DNA of 64,000 nt from Aureispira sp. CCB-QB1 (lineage in GTDB: Bacteria; Bacteroidota; Bacteroidia; Chitinophagales; Saprospiraceae). The stretch covers positions 1 to 64,000 of the forward strand of contig NZ_JHBV01000005.1 of assembly GCF_000724545.1 (NCBI RefSeq). The letters are read 5' to 3'. Below are positions 1 through 11,000 of the stretch, piece by piece; position 1 is the first letter of the stretch; every line of letters begins with the position of its first letter. Made by a program: the position numbers and the translations under genes. Below the pieces are notes generated by a model. It saw nothing but the letters and a program-made list of their open reading frames with translations, had not been told where the DNA came from and did no database searches.

Positions 1-3000
1 AGACCAATTGTAACTATAGTTTGGTGTTCCTCCTTGTACAGTAATATCTACAGTACCGTCATTTCCATTACAAGCCACACCCGTTGTATTCACATTTACA
101 GATAAAGCTGCTGGCTCTGTTATTTGGAAGCTCGTCACGTAAGCACAGTTAGAAGCCGTTCCATTATCCGTAACTGTTACATTGTAAGTTCCTCCAGAAA
201 CACCCGTTAAATTAGCTGCAGTTGTCGTATTACTCCACTCGTAAGTATAAGGACCTGTTCCACCAGATACGGCTAAATTAATCGCACCATCTGCCGCACC
301 ACCACAAGATACATTCGTTATTGTCTCTGCGATAGTTGGAATTGGAGATACTGTTAAATCAATTGTATCGGTATCTGTACAACCATTCGCATTCACTACA
401 GTTGCCCAATATTGTCCTGCCACAGTAGGATTCAAAAATGCTGACTGTGAACCATCTGACCAAATCAGAGAAGTAGCTGTTGAAACCGTGATTGTTGGTG
501 TAATGGTAGCCGCAGAGCCTCCACAAATAGTTTGATCTGCTCCCAAATCAATGTTAATTCCGTTCGTATCAACATCAATTGTTGTCATTGCTCTTGGAGA
601 ATTACACCCTTGTATTGCTGCATAATACATCACTGCTGAATCCAATGGTGCTGTTGTAAAGGTTGGTCCAATATGAACTAGGTTACCACCTGTTGGAGCA
701 TCGTACCATAAAATAGTAGCTGGTGCATAACTTGCTGTTGCTGCAACAACACCTCTTCTATTCTCACAAACGATATTGTCTCCAGTCATTGTCAAGGCAA
801 CTTGATTACTTGGTAAAATAGTTGTTGAAACTAGCAATGTATCGTTTGTTGGGTTGCTATCTACAGAAGAGGATACAATAATTTCAAAGTTAAATGTACC
901 TCCTGCGTTAGTATTTAATGCTCCTACATTTATTTGAGCTGTCGTTCCTGATACAATTAGTGGTTGTGTAAAACTAAAAGTTGCCGTTGCTGCTCCTGAT
1001 ACATTTACAGTAATTGGTGTACTAACAAGGTCGTTAGAACCTAAATTTGCAATTTGAATGATAACATCTGCACTCAAGCTACCACAGCCTTTAGGTTCTA
1101 ATAAACCTACCGCCATAGCATCATTAGCAATAACAATATGCTCATCTGCTCCGATATCTGGTGTTGGTCCCATTGGGCGCATTTCACCATCAAAATCTAC
1201 AGTAACAGGGAAAGACAATGCAGGGTCGGCTGCATCAACAGGCAAAGCACTCGTTACGTGTAATCCATTTACAAAACCAGGGTTTCCTGAAACACTATTA
1301 GCATCATACCCCAATGGTGCCGCTTGCCAATCTGCTAAGGTAGTATAGGTATTGGTACCAAATCGAACAGCATTTCCAGAACCACTGATATAATACATAT
1401 TATGGTCCATTGCTGCTAAACTTACAGGGTCAAATGTAAAGAAACACTCTCCTGAAGAAGTAACCATGATATTATTACGTATATCAATATTGATATGATT
1501 ATCCAAAAAGAACGTACGATTACCAGACAAATTATTGTGATAAACTTGTATCAATCGAGCATCTCTAAGGTAAAGTGCCTCGTCATTTGACTCTACCATA
1601 TTGTTGACAATAACTCCATTTCTACAAGGATCGTTAAAACCACCAAAAATAGCAATACCATAATCATTAGAGGTTACTTCATTTCCCATCACCTCATAAT
1701 TAGAAATATCAAACAACATCATTGCATCGCTACCACTACCTGTGATATCGTATACTTTGTTTCCATTCACAACAAGACTATCTTGCTCATCTACATAAAT
1801 TCCATAATCTTCCGCATCGTGAATTCTATTTCCAATAATTTTATTTCCGATGTTCAGCGAATCACGCTCTCCTCCTTCTAGGATAATTCCTGCAACCCCT
1901 CCAGCAATATCATTATTTTGGATGGTATTCCAGTTAGCATTATTTCCTTCTGTTGAGACACCTGTACTACTAGAGTAACTAGCAGAAGCCAAAACAGCCA
2001 CTACATTTGTCAACCCAGCATTTGTAGATACATAGATATTATTTTCTTCTATTGTATTGTATTGAGCATTGTTGGTCAACAAAACACCGTATGCAGCATT
2101 GGCACCAGTATTCTCAATAGTAAAGTTTTTCATTGTGAAATACTCTGCTCCATCCAAAAGAAGAGTTGCTGCTCTATTAAACCCTAATCCATCGTGTGTC
2201 AAGATAGCACTAGAAGCATCTAATCCATCAAACGTTACCGTGTTGGCGGCACTTGTTCCTGGAATTTTATTAATAGTCCATGGACCAGTATACGTTCCTG
2301 GTTGGAATTCCATAGTAACAGGACCTCCTACTCCACAATTCATCAATGCACTCATAGCATCTGTTATAGTAGGAAAATCAGATGTTGGATGTCCAACAGA
2401 ATATGTTCCCGATAATCCAGGGCAAAGATCAAGATCTAAGGTATCATTTGTAAACGCCTCATCAATCTGACCATTCGGCATGGTTGTCCAAAACTTCAAA
2501 TCTAATGCAGAAGAAGGCAAGTTTAAATTTGCCAATAATACATTAGCATTGTCTCCTGGTGCAATAGAAGCTCCTGTGTAAGCTACAGAAGGCTGTGCAA
2601 CACCTGCTATTTCCCACTCTACGGTAAAGGAATTCAAAGGATCAAGACCAAAGTTTGTTACCTCTACTTCTACAGGCGTAAAACCTCCTGAATGAGGAAT
2701 AATAGGTTGAACCAATGCGCTCACACCAGCATCATTAATGGTAGGATGTTCGATCATAACATCGTCAATGTACAAAATCCAGCCATCCAAACCTCCGTTA
2801 GGAATATGGAATGCAATAAAAGCATTTCCAGTAAATGCCGATAAATCAAGCACAACTTCTTCGTAAGCAGTAGCAGAGGAAGTATCTACTAAAATAACAT
2901 TGGTAAAATCAGCTGGTGCAATTCCAGTTGTTGATACTAAAACTCTAAAATCATTCGGTTCGAAAGTAGAGTTACAACGATGTTTAAATCTTAACCTTTC

Positions 3001-3843
3001 TCCACCTGTCAAAGTAATTTGTGGAGATATTAAATAATCATCATTATTACCATTATTAAAATCTGTTCTGATTATAGCACACTCATCTCCCTCAAAAGGA
3101 TTAAAGGTGTAATCCATATCCCATTCATCACCATCTCCATTGTTATCAATTACTGTCCAACAATTTTGTGTTGGTGAATTAGAATTAAATCCTTCCCAGA
3201 ATGGAAAAACAGTAACAGGCAAACATAATGTAGAAAAAGTTGCAGGTCCTGTCTGTAAACTTGTATCTCCTGAACTACAGATACTAGATACATAAAAATC
3301 ATAAGTAGAACCTGGTGTAAGACCTGTTAAAGGCAACGGATTGGTTGCAGTAGTAATCGAGGTTCCTGTACCTGGCGAGAAGCCAGTCAAGCCATACTCA
3401 ATAATCCAATTGGTAGGATTTCCTCCTGCGGGTGTCCATCCAACATCTACGGTTGTCGCTGTGATATTGGTCGTTGTCAGGTTTCCAGCAGGGTCGCAAC
3501 CACCACACTGATGTGTGAAAGCAAGACCTACAAATGGGTTGGGGCCATCTGCAAACAATTGTGCACCACTACTCGAAATTTGATAGGTAACCTCACCATC
3601 AAACGTCCCCGAATTGTAGGTGAAAGTGACCACATCTAAATTGTTAGCATTAAAAGTGACTTGACTTGAAGAACCGTTGGGCAAGGTGTAATTAGCAAAG
3701 AAGGTACCATTAATGTCCACATCTAAGCTTGCACCATTCCACCCATCACCAAAAGAATCTTGCAAATCAATCACATAAGTACACTGACTTGATGCTGCAT
3801 AAGAAAAACTCAACAACAAAAGTAAACTGAAAATGTATTTCAT
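1..3843 (-). CDS. Giant secreted multidomain adhesin, C-terminus beyond window
   Basis: An uninterrupted frame of 1281 codons runs off the window start, so the gene is partial at its 3' end. The ATG at 3843 is followed by a signal peptide (residues 1-20, five Leu in a row, ending near AASSQ). By eye the order is: small glycine/aspartate-rich beta domain to about 110; fibronectin type III-like domain at about 112-205; MAM/cleaved-adhesin-like domain at about 205-370 (NNGDGDEWDMD, then a W-I-L-Y-I-D-D-V strand); right-handed parallel beta-helix at about 480-900 with many N-x-I and G-N-x-I turns and a terminal PDIGADE; CARDB/Ig-like domains at 905-1150; then SprB-type repeats (VSCGG..DGAI...GGTGPYTYEWS) from about 1171. 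SprB repeats belong to gliding adhesins exported by type IX secretion. A C-terminal sorting domain is expected outside the window. It lies on the same strand as the PorE-like and PorP/SprF genes, behind a 370-bp gap that probably has its own promoter. Confidence 0.85.
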   Translation of the reverse strand, partial: MKYIFSLLLLLSFSYAASSQCTYVIDLQDSFGDGWNGASLDVDINGTFFANYTLPNGSSSQVTFNANNLDVVTFTYNSGTFDGEVTYQISSSGAQLFADGPNPFVGLAFTHQCGGCDPAGNLTTTNITATTVDVGWTPAGGNPTNWIIEYGLTGFSPGTGTSITTATNPLPLTGLTPGSTYDFYVSSICSSGDTSLQTGPATFSTLCLPVTVFPFWEGFNSNSPTQNCWTVIDNNGDGDEWDMDYTFNPFEGDECAIIRTDFNNGNNDDYLISPQITLTGGERLRFKHRCNSTFEPNDFRVLVSTTGIAPADFTNVILVDTSSATAYEEVVLDLSAFTGNAFIAFHIPNGGLDGWILYIDDVMIEHPTINDAGVSALVQPIIPHSGGFTPVEVEVTNFGLDPLNSFTVEWEIAGVAQPSVAYTGASIAPGDNANVLLANLNLPSSALDLKFWTTMPNGQIDEAFTNDTLDLDLCPGLSGTYSVGHPTSDFPTITDAMSALMNCGVGGPVTMEFQPGTYTGPWTINKIPGTSAANTVTFDGLDASSAILTHDGLGFNRAATLLLDGAEYFTMKNFTIENTGANAAYGVLLTNNAQYNTIEENNIYVSTNAGLTNVVAVLASASYSSSTGVSTEGNNANWNTIQNNDIAGGVAGIILEGGERDSLNIGNKIIGNRIHDAEDYGIYVDEQDSLVVNGNKVYDITGSGSDAMMLFDISNYEVMGNEVTSNDYGIAIFGGFNDPCRNGVIVNNMVESNDEALYLRDARLIQVYHNNLSGNRTFFLDNHINIDIRNNIMVTSSGECFFTFDPVSLAAMDHNMYYISGSGNAVRFGTNTYTTLADWQAAPLGYDANSVSGNPGFVNGLHVTSALPVDAADPALSFPVTVDFDGEMRPMGPTPDIGADEHIVIANDAMAVGLLEPKGCGSLSADVIIQIANLGSNDLVSTPITVNVSGAATATFSFTQPLIVSGTTAQINVGALNTNAGGTFNFEIIVSSSVDSNPTNDTLLVSTTILPSNQVALTMTGDNIVCENRRGVVAATASYAPATILWYDAPTGGNLVHIGPTFTTAPLDSAVMYYAAIQGCNSPRAMTTIDVDTNGINIDLGADQTICGGSAATITPTITVSTATSLIWSDGSQSAFLNPTVAGQYWATVVNANGCTDTDTIDLTVSPIPTIAETITNVSCGGAADGAINLAVSGGTGPYTYEWSNTTTAANLTGVSGGTYNVTVTDNGTASNCAYVTSFQITEPAALSVNVNTTGVACNGNDGTVDITVQGGTPNYSYNWS

Positions 3844-3926
3844 GATTAAACGTTTTGATACAGTCGTTTATAGACTGAAGGGGTAAAAATTTGCTGTAAT
3901 AAAATATGATTAAAATGATTAAAATT

Positions 3927-3949
3927 TCAGATTTAAAATCTGAGTTTTT
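3927..3949 (+). terminator. Small hairpin followed by T-run
   Basis: The stem is tcagatt/aatctga with a 3-nt loop, then a run of six T on the plus strand. Neighbouring genes are all on the minus strand, where only a short T run (TTTT) follows the stem, so a role as terminator is uncertain. Confidence 0.3.
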
Positions 3950-4150
3950 TTATTGATTTTGGTGACTTTGTAAAAGTAGCCGTTTTTTATTTTCTGACCA
4001 AATTAAAGCTAACTTTACATGAATACTATTTCATATATTCATACAAAACTCATAATAATTTGTTGTTTAACTCCCATATTCTCAAAAAAACGAATACGAT
4101 TTAGAGGCTTTACAAAATAAAATTCTAAATCCCCTATACACTAACACGAC

Positions 4151-4192
4151 AACAGTCCATTGCAAGAAGTTGCAATGGACTGTTATTTTTTT
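4151..4192 (+). terminator. Perfect 14-bp hairpin after the OmpA gene
   Basis: The arms at 4151-4164 and 4171-4184 are perfect complements around a 6-nt loop, and attttttt follows on the plus strand. It begins about 30 nt beyond the stop codon of the minus-strand OmpA gene, the usual place for its terminator, yet the T-run is on the other strand. Either it is used without a strong U-tract or it protects the 3' end of the mRNA. Confidence 0.45.
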
Positions 4193-4213
4193 ACAATTAT
4201 CTAACAATAATTT

Positions 4214-6334
4214 TTACTGCCGAACCAATACCGAGATTTCTGCTTTTCGTTCTTGAGACGCTGCTACACTATAAATAGAATTGGCAGGATCTTTATGATC
4301 ATCACTAACTCCTTTAGGTACAAGTGATTCTCCTAACATAGCTTCTTTTATAATAAGATCCTTTTGGTTAACATATTTTTTAAAAGCACCATTTTTATAA
4401 CCCATCATAAAATTTCGCAAACTAGAAACACGACGGTTTGCCAATGCTATATTGTATTTTTTTTCTGCTTTAGGGCTTGTATACCCCCTTATATAAAGCT
4501 TTAACTTCGCTCCTTTTTCTAACACCTCTAACAAGCGGTCAAAGAATTCTTGCGTACGATTATACTCGCCTCGAACCTTATCATCAAAAAATTGCTGTAC
4601 AACTCCTTGTTCCGCTGCGGCACGCTCTGGACCAAATTGCTGGCTATACTCTCTTTTATACTCCTCTATCAAACTAGTATAATAAGCATAACTCTCTTCA
4701 TAAGGAGTATTGGTAAATTTTACTGTAACATTAGAGTCTGGTTCGTCATTGTGAAAATACAAACTCAGAGGTAATAAGTCATCCAATTCTTGTACCACAT
4801 CTGGTGTAGGTTCTGACACAGGAGGAACTTCAACGGGTACTTCTACAATATCAGGCGTATCAACAGGCACAGTGACTACATCTGGTGTATCTACTGGAGG
4901 CGGTACAATCACAACATCTGGTGTATCTACTTTTGGAGTATCCACTTTAACAATATCAGGAATCGTATCTGGTGGAGAAGCTTTTAAATAAGCATAGTGA
5001 TAAATATCATTACAACAAGCTTCTTTTGTTAAGGAGCGTGAGCCATCTCGATTACTGGCAATGTATCCTGTTGTATCATTGGCATTGCGAACATAGTACA
5101 AATCGTTTGCTGCCGAATTATAAGGAATTCCAAGATTAACAGGAACTGACCACTCATTATTAGAGTTATAATCACTAGAAAAAATATCATAACCACCCAA
5201 ACCTAAATGCCAACGAGAAGCAAAATAAAGGCGATTTTCTTTGGTACTAAAATAAGGTGTTACTTCTGCATCTATAGAGTTAACCACAGCACCTAAATTA
5301 TAAGGTTCAGAACTCGATAAATCATCTTTTAACTCAACCCGCCAAATATCCATTCCTCCTTGCCCACCAGCTCTATCAGAAGAAAAATACAGCCATTCGG
5401 ATTGCGTCGTTTGATCCCAAGCCAAATTAGGATGTGTTGTTGTTGAACTGTTTGAATTAATTGGATTCGGTAGCCGTTCTGGTGCAGACCATTTTCCATC
5501 TGCTAATTTTTCACTTCTATAAATTTCACAACGCAAACTATCAGAACGTTTGCCAGAGCATCTCGTAAAATAAAGGTAGTTGCCATCGTGACTCAAAGCT
5601 GAATTAGCAGAATGTTCTGAAGGCAAGTTTAAATCTTTTTGTTCTTTTCCTTTCTCTTTTGTGTGATCAGGTGTAGTCAGTATTTTAGAAATGAGAGGCT
5701 TATTCAAATCCTTGTCTTTCTTCTCACCTTTTTCTCTTTTTCGATCAAATCGCAACGAAGAATAATACAACACGCTATCTATTTCGTGTGCTCCAAAATC
5801 AGAATACTTGGTATTAACATGCTCACTAAGATGCGTAAACTCCAACTCACTTTCAGGAATTGGTTGTTGAACAAGCTTTTTGGCAAAGTCACAAGATTTC
5901 ATTTCCTGTTCTGCTTTAGCTTTATAAAAGTTATCTTTTTTATAACGATCTAAAAAGTATTTAAAAGCCCGTTTTGCCTCAGAGTATTTTGCATTGTGCT
6001 TGAGTGTTACCCCATAGTAATACTCTACCATTGGATAACGGCTTTTATCCTTGCTATCAATTACCTTTTTGTAGGCTTCTTCTGCCACATCATAGGCATA
6101 AGACAATCGACAAGCCTCTGCATATTTGTAATAAACACCTGGTGTTTTTTTTGATCTCAAAACAATATCATAATAATGCATTGCATTATAATATTCTTTC
6201 TTAGCAAAAGCATCATCTGCGGCTTTCTCATACGCTTTTAGATTTTGTGCTTGTAGAGAAACAAAGGGTAATAGTAATAAACATACAACTGTCAAACAAG
6301 ATAGGGATGCGAATAAATTTGAGCGATTTTCCAT
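4214..6334 (-). CDS. PorE-like OmpA-family protein with TPR and PD40 propeller
   Basis: This 706-aa exported protein is likely a periplasmic or outer-membrane T9SS/gliding accessory protein that anchors the machinery to peptidoglycan. I start it at the ATG at 6334, because that gives a clean signal peptide (MENRSNLFASLSCLTVVC, cleavage after SLQAQ). Longer upstream starts would overlap the PorP/SprF gene. TPR-like helices occupy about 30-150 (AYEKAADDAFAKKEYYNAMHYY). A PD40/WD40-like beta-propeller follows at about 210-450, with repeats such as HDGNYLYFTR, WLYFSSDRAGGQGGMDIW and NRLYFASRWHLGLGGYDIF. A Pro/Val/Asp/Thr-rich linker with 'VDTPDVV' repeats spans about 455-510. An OmpA-like domain lies at about 560-706, with GYTSPKAEKKYNIALANRRV and a final ERKAEISV in place of the usual NRRVEI. 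TPR + propeller + OmpA is the PorE arrangement. The PorP/SprF gene is 34 nt upstream, suggesting one transcript. Confidence 0.85.
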   Translation of the reverse strand: MENRSNLFASLSCLTVVCLLLLPFVSLQAQNLKAYEKAADDAFAKKEYYNAMHYYDIVLRSKKTPGVYYKYAEACRLSYAYDVAEEAYKKVIDSKDKSRYPMVEYYYGVTLKHNAKYSEAKRAFKYFLDRYKKDNFYKAKAEQEMKSCDFAKKLVQQPIPESELEFTHLSEHVNTKYSDFGAHEIDSVLYYSSLRFDRKREKGEKKDKDLNKPLISKILTTPDHTKEKGKEQKDLNLPSEHSANSALSHDGNYLYFTRCSGKRSDSLRCEIYRSEKLADGKWSAPERLPNPINSNSSTTTHPNLAWDQTTQSEWLYFSSDRAGGQGGMDIWRVELKDDLSSSEPYNLGAVVNSIDAEVTPYFSTKENRLYFASRWHLGLGGYDIFSSDYNSNNEWSVPVNLGIPYNSAANDLYYVRNANDTTGYIASNRDGSRSLTKEACCNDIYHYAYLKASPPDTIPDIVKVDTPKVDTPDVVIVPPPVDTPDVVTVPVDTPDIVEVPVEVPPVSEPTPDVVQELDDLLPLSLYFHNDEPDSNVTVKFTNTPYEESYAYYTSLIEEYKREYSQQFGPERAAAEQGVVQQFFDDKVRGEYNRTQEFFDRLLEVLEKGAKLKLYIRGYTSPKAEKKYNIALANRRVSSLRNFMMGYKNGAFKKYVNQKDLIIKEAMLGESLVPKGVSDDHKDPANSIYSVAASQERKAEISVLVRQ

Positions 6335-6368
6335 GTAAAATTCTCTTAACGTTCTGAGTTTAATTTTT

Positions 6369-7385
6369 CTAAAAAATTGGACAGGTTTTGACTGATCCCA
6401 ATGAAGGTACTTTACTCCAAATATATACAACAGATAATTCATAGCCACCGTTATTTCTAGTAGCAGCTTCAAATCCTGATACATTGATATCATAACTTAG
6501 CCCGACATGCCATTGCTGGTAAGCAAACCCAATTCGCGCAATGATCGCATCGTCCCAACGGTGCATGATACCTATTTCACCTGACGTTTCTCGTCCAGGA
6601 TTTACATTAAAGTGATAACGCAAACTTGCTCCATATACAATTTCTTGATAATTAAGTTGGCGTTGAAAAATAACACTTGGCATAATATCAATACGCTGAG
6701 ATACCTGAATGGAAGCATTAGCCATAACATTCCAACGAATTGGCAATAAAATGCCATCTACTCCGAGGAAAGACATATTGGGTCGAGTCAAGTGAAAAAC
6801 GCCTCCACCTAAGTTTACCCACATTCGGTTACTAGATTGATATCGAAAGTTTAACCCCGCATTAATATCAAAATAGTTGATGTTTGTTTTTCCTGCAAAT
6901 TTAGTTTGATCATACGAAACCAAATTAGGATCGTAAACATCGCCGTTAAATTGATCGTTGAATGTTAGCTTTTGTAGATTATAACGACGGTTGTTGTACC
7001 CTAACTGTACCCCTGCACCAATGAAAAAATGCTTTGTAATTCGTTTGGTATAAGCGGTTGACAGCATGACATTTAACAAACTCAATTGTCCATCCCCTGC
7101 TTGATCGTGGTTAAAAGTGAGTCCAACTCCCCATACATCATTCTCCAATTGATAAGGCAACAAATGTGCATCAAAGGTTAAAGAAACTGTTCGGTAACTT
7201 ACAGGCACATCAAACCATTGGCTTCTGTAATTTCCCACTAAACGATAATCTCCATTAAACAAACCCGTGTGTGCGGCATTAAGATTCAACGGGGCATACT
7301 CAAATTGAGACCAATGAATATCTTGTGCAGATAAAGATGGACCGATGAGAATTGCCAAAATAAATAAATAAATGTGCTTCATCAT
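6369..7385 (-). CDS. PorP/SprF family type IX secretion membrane protein
   Basis: A 338-aa outer-membrane beta-barrel of the PorP/SprF family. The sequence opens with MMKHIYLFILAILIGPSLSAQ, a signal peptide, and then the family hallmark DIHWSQFEYAPLNLNAAHTGLFNGDYR..GNYRSQW. Alternating strands rich in aromatic residues follow to the C-terminal YELSVVYIW. Family members bind the T9SS rotary parts (PorP) or escort specific large adhesins to the cell surface (SprF for SprB). The ATG at 7385 (or the adjacent one at 7382) is chosen because it begins the signal peptide; an upstream extension would add only a hydrophilic stretch. It sits between the small CHU_C-like gene and the PorE-like gene, all on the minus strand, next to giant adhesins, which fits a SprF-like dedicated export partner. 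Which adhesin it serves cannot be told from sequence. Confidence 0.88.
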   Translation of the reverse strand: MMKHIYLFILAILIGPSLSAQDIHWSQFEYAPLNLNAAHTGLFNGDYRLVGNYRSQWFDVPVSYRTVSLTFDAHLLPYQLENDVWGVGLTFNHDQAGDGQLSLLNVMLSTAYTKRITKHFFIGAGVQLGYNNRRYNLQKLTFNDQFNGDVYDPNLVSYDQTKFAGKTNINYFDINAGLNFRYQSSNRMWVNLGGGVFHLTRPNMSFLGVDGILLPIRWNVMANASIQVSQRIDIMPSVIFQRQLNYQEIVYGASLRYHFNVNPGRETSGEIGIMHRWDDAIIARIGFAYQQWHVGLSYDINVSGFEAATRNNGGYELSVVYIWSKVPSLGSVKTCPIF

Positions 7386-7542
7386 GTTATAGTTTTTATC
7401 AACAGTTTCAACAAATAGATATAGATACACTTTTCCTATCGCACCAACTGTAGTATTGACTGTTATTATTCAGACGAACTAAAGAGCCTCTTTCAGCCTT
7501 TCTTTTCATCGAATGTTCTGTTTACACTCAACAAATTCATTC

Positions 7543-7941
7543 TTATGACTTTACAGTCAGAACAATTTGACCTGTTTTGTGAATTATGCTTTTATCTACA
7601 CATTGCGCTTCTATGGTATAAACATACAAACCTGCTCTTAAGGTTTTTCCCAGTTTAGTTCCATCCCAACCTGTATCTAACATTTTTATTGTTTCGTTAG
7701 AAGCTCCCAAGACAGAAGAACTAGATTCAAAAATTTTTGTTCCTCGACGGGTGTATAGTAATAATTTTAACTCTTTAATTCCTGTCGTTTCTAAGACCAA
7801 TGTTTTAGGTTCTTCCAATCCAGCATTAGATTCCCAATTAGTAGGCATATTGATTGCCTCTTCTGTACATTGTGCCTTTAAGACATTGGTTAATGTAAGT
7901 AATACAACAACTAAAAATAAATGACTTACGTTTCTTCTCAT
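7543..7941 (-). CDS. Small secreted protein resembling a stand-alone CHU_C domain
   Basis: A 132-aa protein with a signal peptide (MRRNVSHLFLVVVLLTLTNVLKAQ). The remainder is one beta-rich domain reading like the gliding-motility-associated C-terminal (CHU_C) domain: LYTRRGTKIFESS, then DTGWDGTKLGKTLRAGLYVYTIEAQC and a last GQIVLTVK strand. The order 'RxG..IFES...GWDGt..G..l..GvYvY.i...C' is the same as in the C-terminus of the 2028-aa neighbour upstream. Normally this domain is appended to huge T9SS cargo, so a free copy between a giant cargo gene and PorP/SprF is unusual. It may be a minimal cargo, a remnant of a lost adhesin, or a partner in export. The family resemblance is seen by eye only. 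Confidence 0.7.
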   Translation of the reverse strand: MRRNVSHLFLVVVLLTLTNVLKAQCTEEAINMPTNWESNAGLEEPKTLVLETTGIKELKLLLYTRRGTKIFESSSSVLGASNETIKMLDTGWDGTKLGKTLRAGLYVYTIEAQCVDKSIIHKTGQIVLTVKS

Positions 7942-8065
7942 GTTAAAACTGATTCAGGCTTATTTTGTTTTATAAAATTAAATGGTTACTTTTTGCTAAT
8001 AATTTATGTTGAAGTTTTATAGAGCTGATTATTAATCTAATACGATTTTTCAGCAAACAAATATA

Positions 8066-11000
8066 TTATCTCAATAAAGTTATATTTCCTTTTTTTATCA
8101 ATTCATTACCATCCAAACATCGACACCGCATATAATACCCGTATACATCTGGCGGACAATCTTTTCCTTTAAACTTGCCATTCCACCCCCTATTTTTATC
8201 CGTGGACTCAAAAACTTGTTCCCCCCAACGATTATATATCATAAAACGTATCTCCGTAATTATATTTCCTTCGACATAAATAACATCATTATAACCATCG
8301 CCATCTGGTGAAAAAGCATTTGGAACAAATATATTAGGTTCCTCACAAATTGGCAAAGCAACATGGATAATTATAGAATCTTTTGTCCGACATCCTAAAG
8401 CATCTGTTACCGTCAAATAATACGTTGTTGTTTCTTCTGGTGTTGCAATTGGATTAAAAATAGTATCTCCACTCAACGTAGGATGGCTATTCCAACTATA
8501 CGTATATCCTGCTTGTTGTGTTGCTAGTAACTGCACTGCGCTTCCTGAGGGTATGGTGTCCTGATTTGCAATAATAGAAAGTGCAGGGTTGCTTGATGCA
8601 ACATTAACTATAGTTTGAGCAGTAGTAATACAGCCGTACTGATTTTGAGCGGCAACAAAATAACTGGTCGTACTAGTTGGAGCCACCCAAATACTATCTG
8701 TTCCTTGTCCCGAAACAATCGTGCCAGTAGGTGTCCATTGATAGGTCAAACTATCATTTAAATTTAAATTGATCACTGTAAGCTGTACTGGTACCGTTTC
8801 ACAAATTAATGCTGCGGAATCCAACAATACCTCCACAGGATAATATTCTACTTGTACAGAATCCATACGCACACATCCTAATGTATCTTCTACCTGTACA
8901 TAGTAAACGTGTTGATTGTTCACAACGTTGGTCTGCAAATTTGGATTTTGCGATAGAATGTTGTTAAAAGTAGCATCATCAGCCCAAGTATATTGTGCCG
9001 TTCGGCTAGCATTGGCAGTTAAGGTAATATTGGGTTGGCATAAGATTGTGTCCAAAGGCACACTTAATCCCAAAGGAGATACGATATGAATTGTTGTTTC
9101 CGCAGAATCTATACAACCGAACTGATTCGTCCCTACCACCTTCAAACTAGTTGCGGTATTGCTTTCAACAAGCACACTATCCGTTCCTTGTCCCGCAAGA
9201 ATTATATTGTTGGGTGTCCAAATATAGGTTAATGTATCCCCCAAATTATGACTCAACACTTGCAAAGCAAGAGAATCTGCACCACAATTGGCATATATCG
9301 AATCCAAATCTAAAGCAACCGCCCTACGACTAACAACAATAGAATCTACACCACGGCACCCAAAACTATCCTGTACTTGCACATAAAAACTATTGTATAC
9401 ATCAACCAAACTTGCGGTCAATAAAGCATCGTTGTCTACAATAGTCTGAAAATTTCTACTTGTTGACCAAGCATAATTTATCATTTGAGAACTGCTTGCT
9501 ACTAAATTAATACTAGTATCACAAGATATGGTATCACCCTGAATTTGAACGGTAGGGGCAGGTTGAAGTGCTACAAAAATAGAATCTTCTTGCCAACAAG
9601 TATCCAATACCCCACCAAAATTGGAGTACCCATACACTCGAACAGTATAAGTCGTATTTGTTGTTGGCAAAACCGTAGGATTAGCAACTGTAGAATCGGA
9701 CAGTCCTGCACTTGGCGACCAAACATAGGTCAAATTAGGTTTTGTTTGAATATTCAGCACAATAGAATCATTCCCACATGTCGCCACACTATTATTAGGA
9801 ACATCTAAAACAGGAATTTGTGCGGTCAATTGTTTGCTTATTCGTCCTGTACAGTTTCCTATTATTTGAATTTGTAAATCAATGTTATAAGTAGAATCTA
9901 TAAAATAAGTTGCGATAGGATTTTGCACCGTAGATGTTTGCCCATTCCCTAAATTCCAATTCCAATTAGTAATAAGTGTGTCTCCAGATATGTCTTGAAA
10001 TTGAACGACCAATGAATCGCCACAATTTACAGGCGTCATGCTAAAGTCAATGGGAATATCGTTTCCTCTATAATTAACAAAGACAGAGTCGAACGCCTCA
10101 CAACCAAAACCATTTTCTCCTCGCACATAGAACCACCTAGCATCATTTATATTTGTCACCAATGTCGCTCCTGCTCCTATAATTGCATTAAAATTTCGAT
10201 CCAACGCCCATTCAACAACAGTAGCACTAGGAGCATTGACACTCAATTCCACCTGATTCAAACACAAAACAGTATCTCCCATTACATCAAAAATAAAACT
10301 ATCGACACCAACAACAACAGTATGAGTCAACACACAAGTATCTAAATCGTTAATTCCTGTTACCGTTACTGTATAGGCAGTTGTCGTTGTGGGGCGAGCA
10401 ATCGGACTCGGTATGGTAGGATTATTCAAACTTGTTGCGGGAGCCCATTGATAAATCAAATTCGGATTTCCTCCAATGTTCAACTGTACGGAATCTACAT
10501 TACACAAACCAATACTATCGCTGGAGTTGATAATAGGCAAATTATAATTTAAGGTATCAACAAACGTTCCTGTACAACCGTTGGTTGCTGTTGCCGTTAA
10601 GCGAACAATGTGCGTTCCACTAGAAGGATACTGAGCCAAGCCATTCGTTGTATAGGCTGTTGATCCATTTCCAAAATTCCAAACATAACCTTGCAATTGA
10701 GTTCCTGCAGGAAAAGTAGTTGTATTAATAAACGAAACGTCTAAGGTATCGTCACAATCATTTATTTGTGTTATAAAACTTGTTGGAATTGGTATGTTTC
10801 GCCGATATATTTTAGCGGTATCTTCTACAGTGCACCCATATTGATCCGTAGCTCGAACATAGATCAATAAGTTAAATGGTGGATTGGGCAAGCCCACAAA
10901 AAAATTGGTGGTGTTTGAAAGTGCTATCGGATTAAAGGTAGGCGAAAAAGACCAATCTACCTGAGTAGCATTATCAATTGTCGCCATCACATTAAACACA

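Larger units (their letters stand above)
3844..4213. other. Intergenic gap with two hairpins
   Basis: This 370-bp AT-rich gap separates two minus-strand genes. It holds a 7-bp stem with a 3-nt loop at 3927-3943 and a perfect 14-bp stem at 4151-4184. No gene, tRNA or convincing TAnnTTTG promoter box was found for the downstream adhesin. Confidence 0.5.

Noticed and set aside
1058-2470. Plus-strand frames inside the partial giant adhesin
   Set aside because: The minus frame is open without a stop for 1281 codons and has clear domains; the plus frames are shadows.
4214-6493. Longer start (6493) for the PorE-like gene
   Set aside because: It would overlap the PorP/SprF gene and place 53 residues before an obvious signal peptide.
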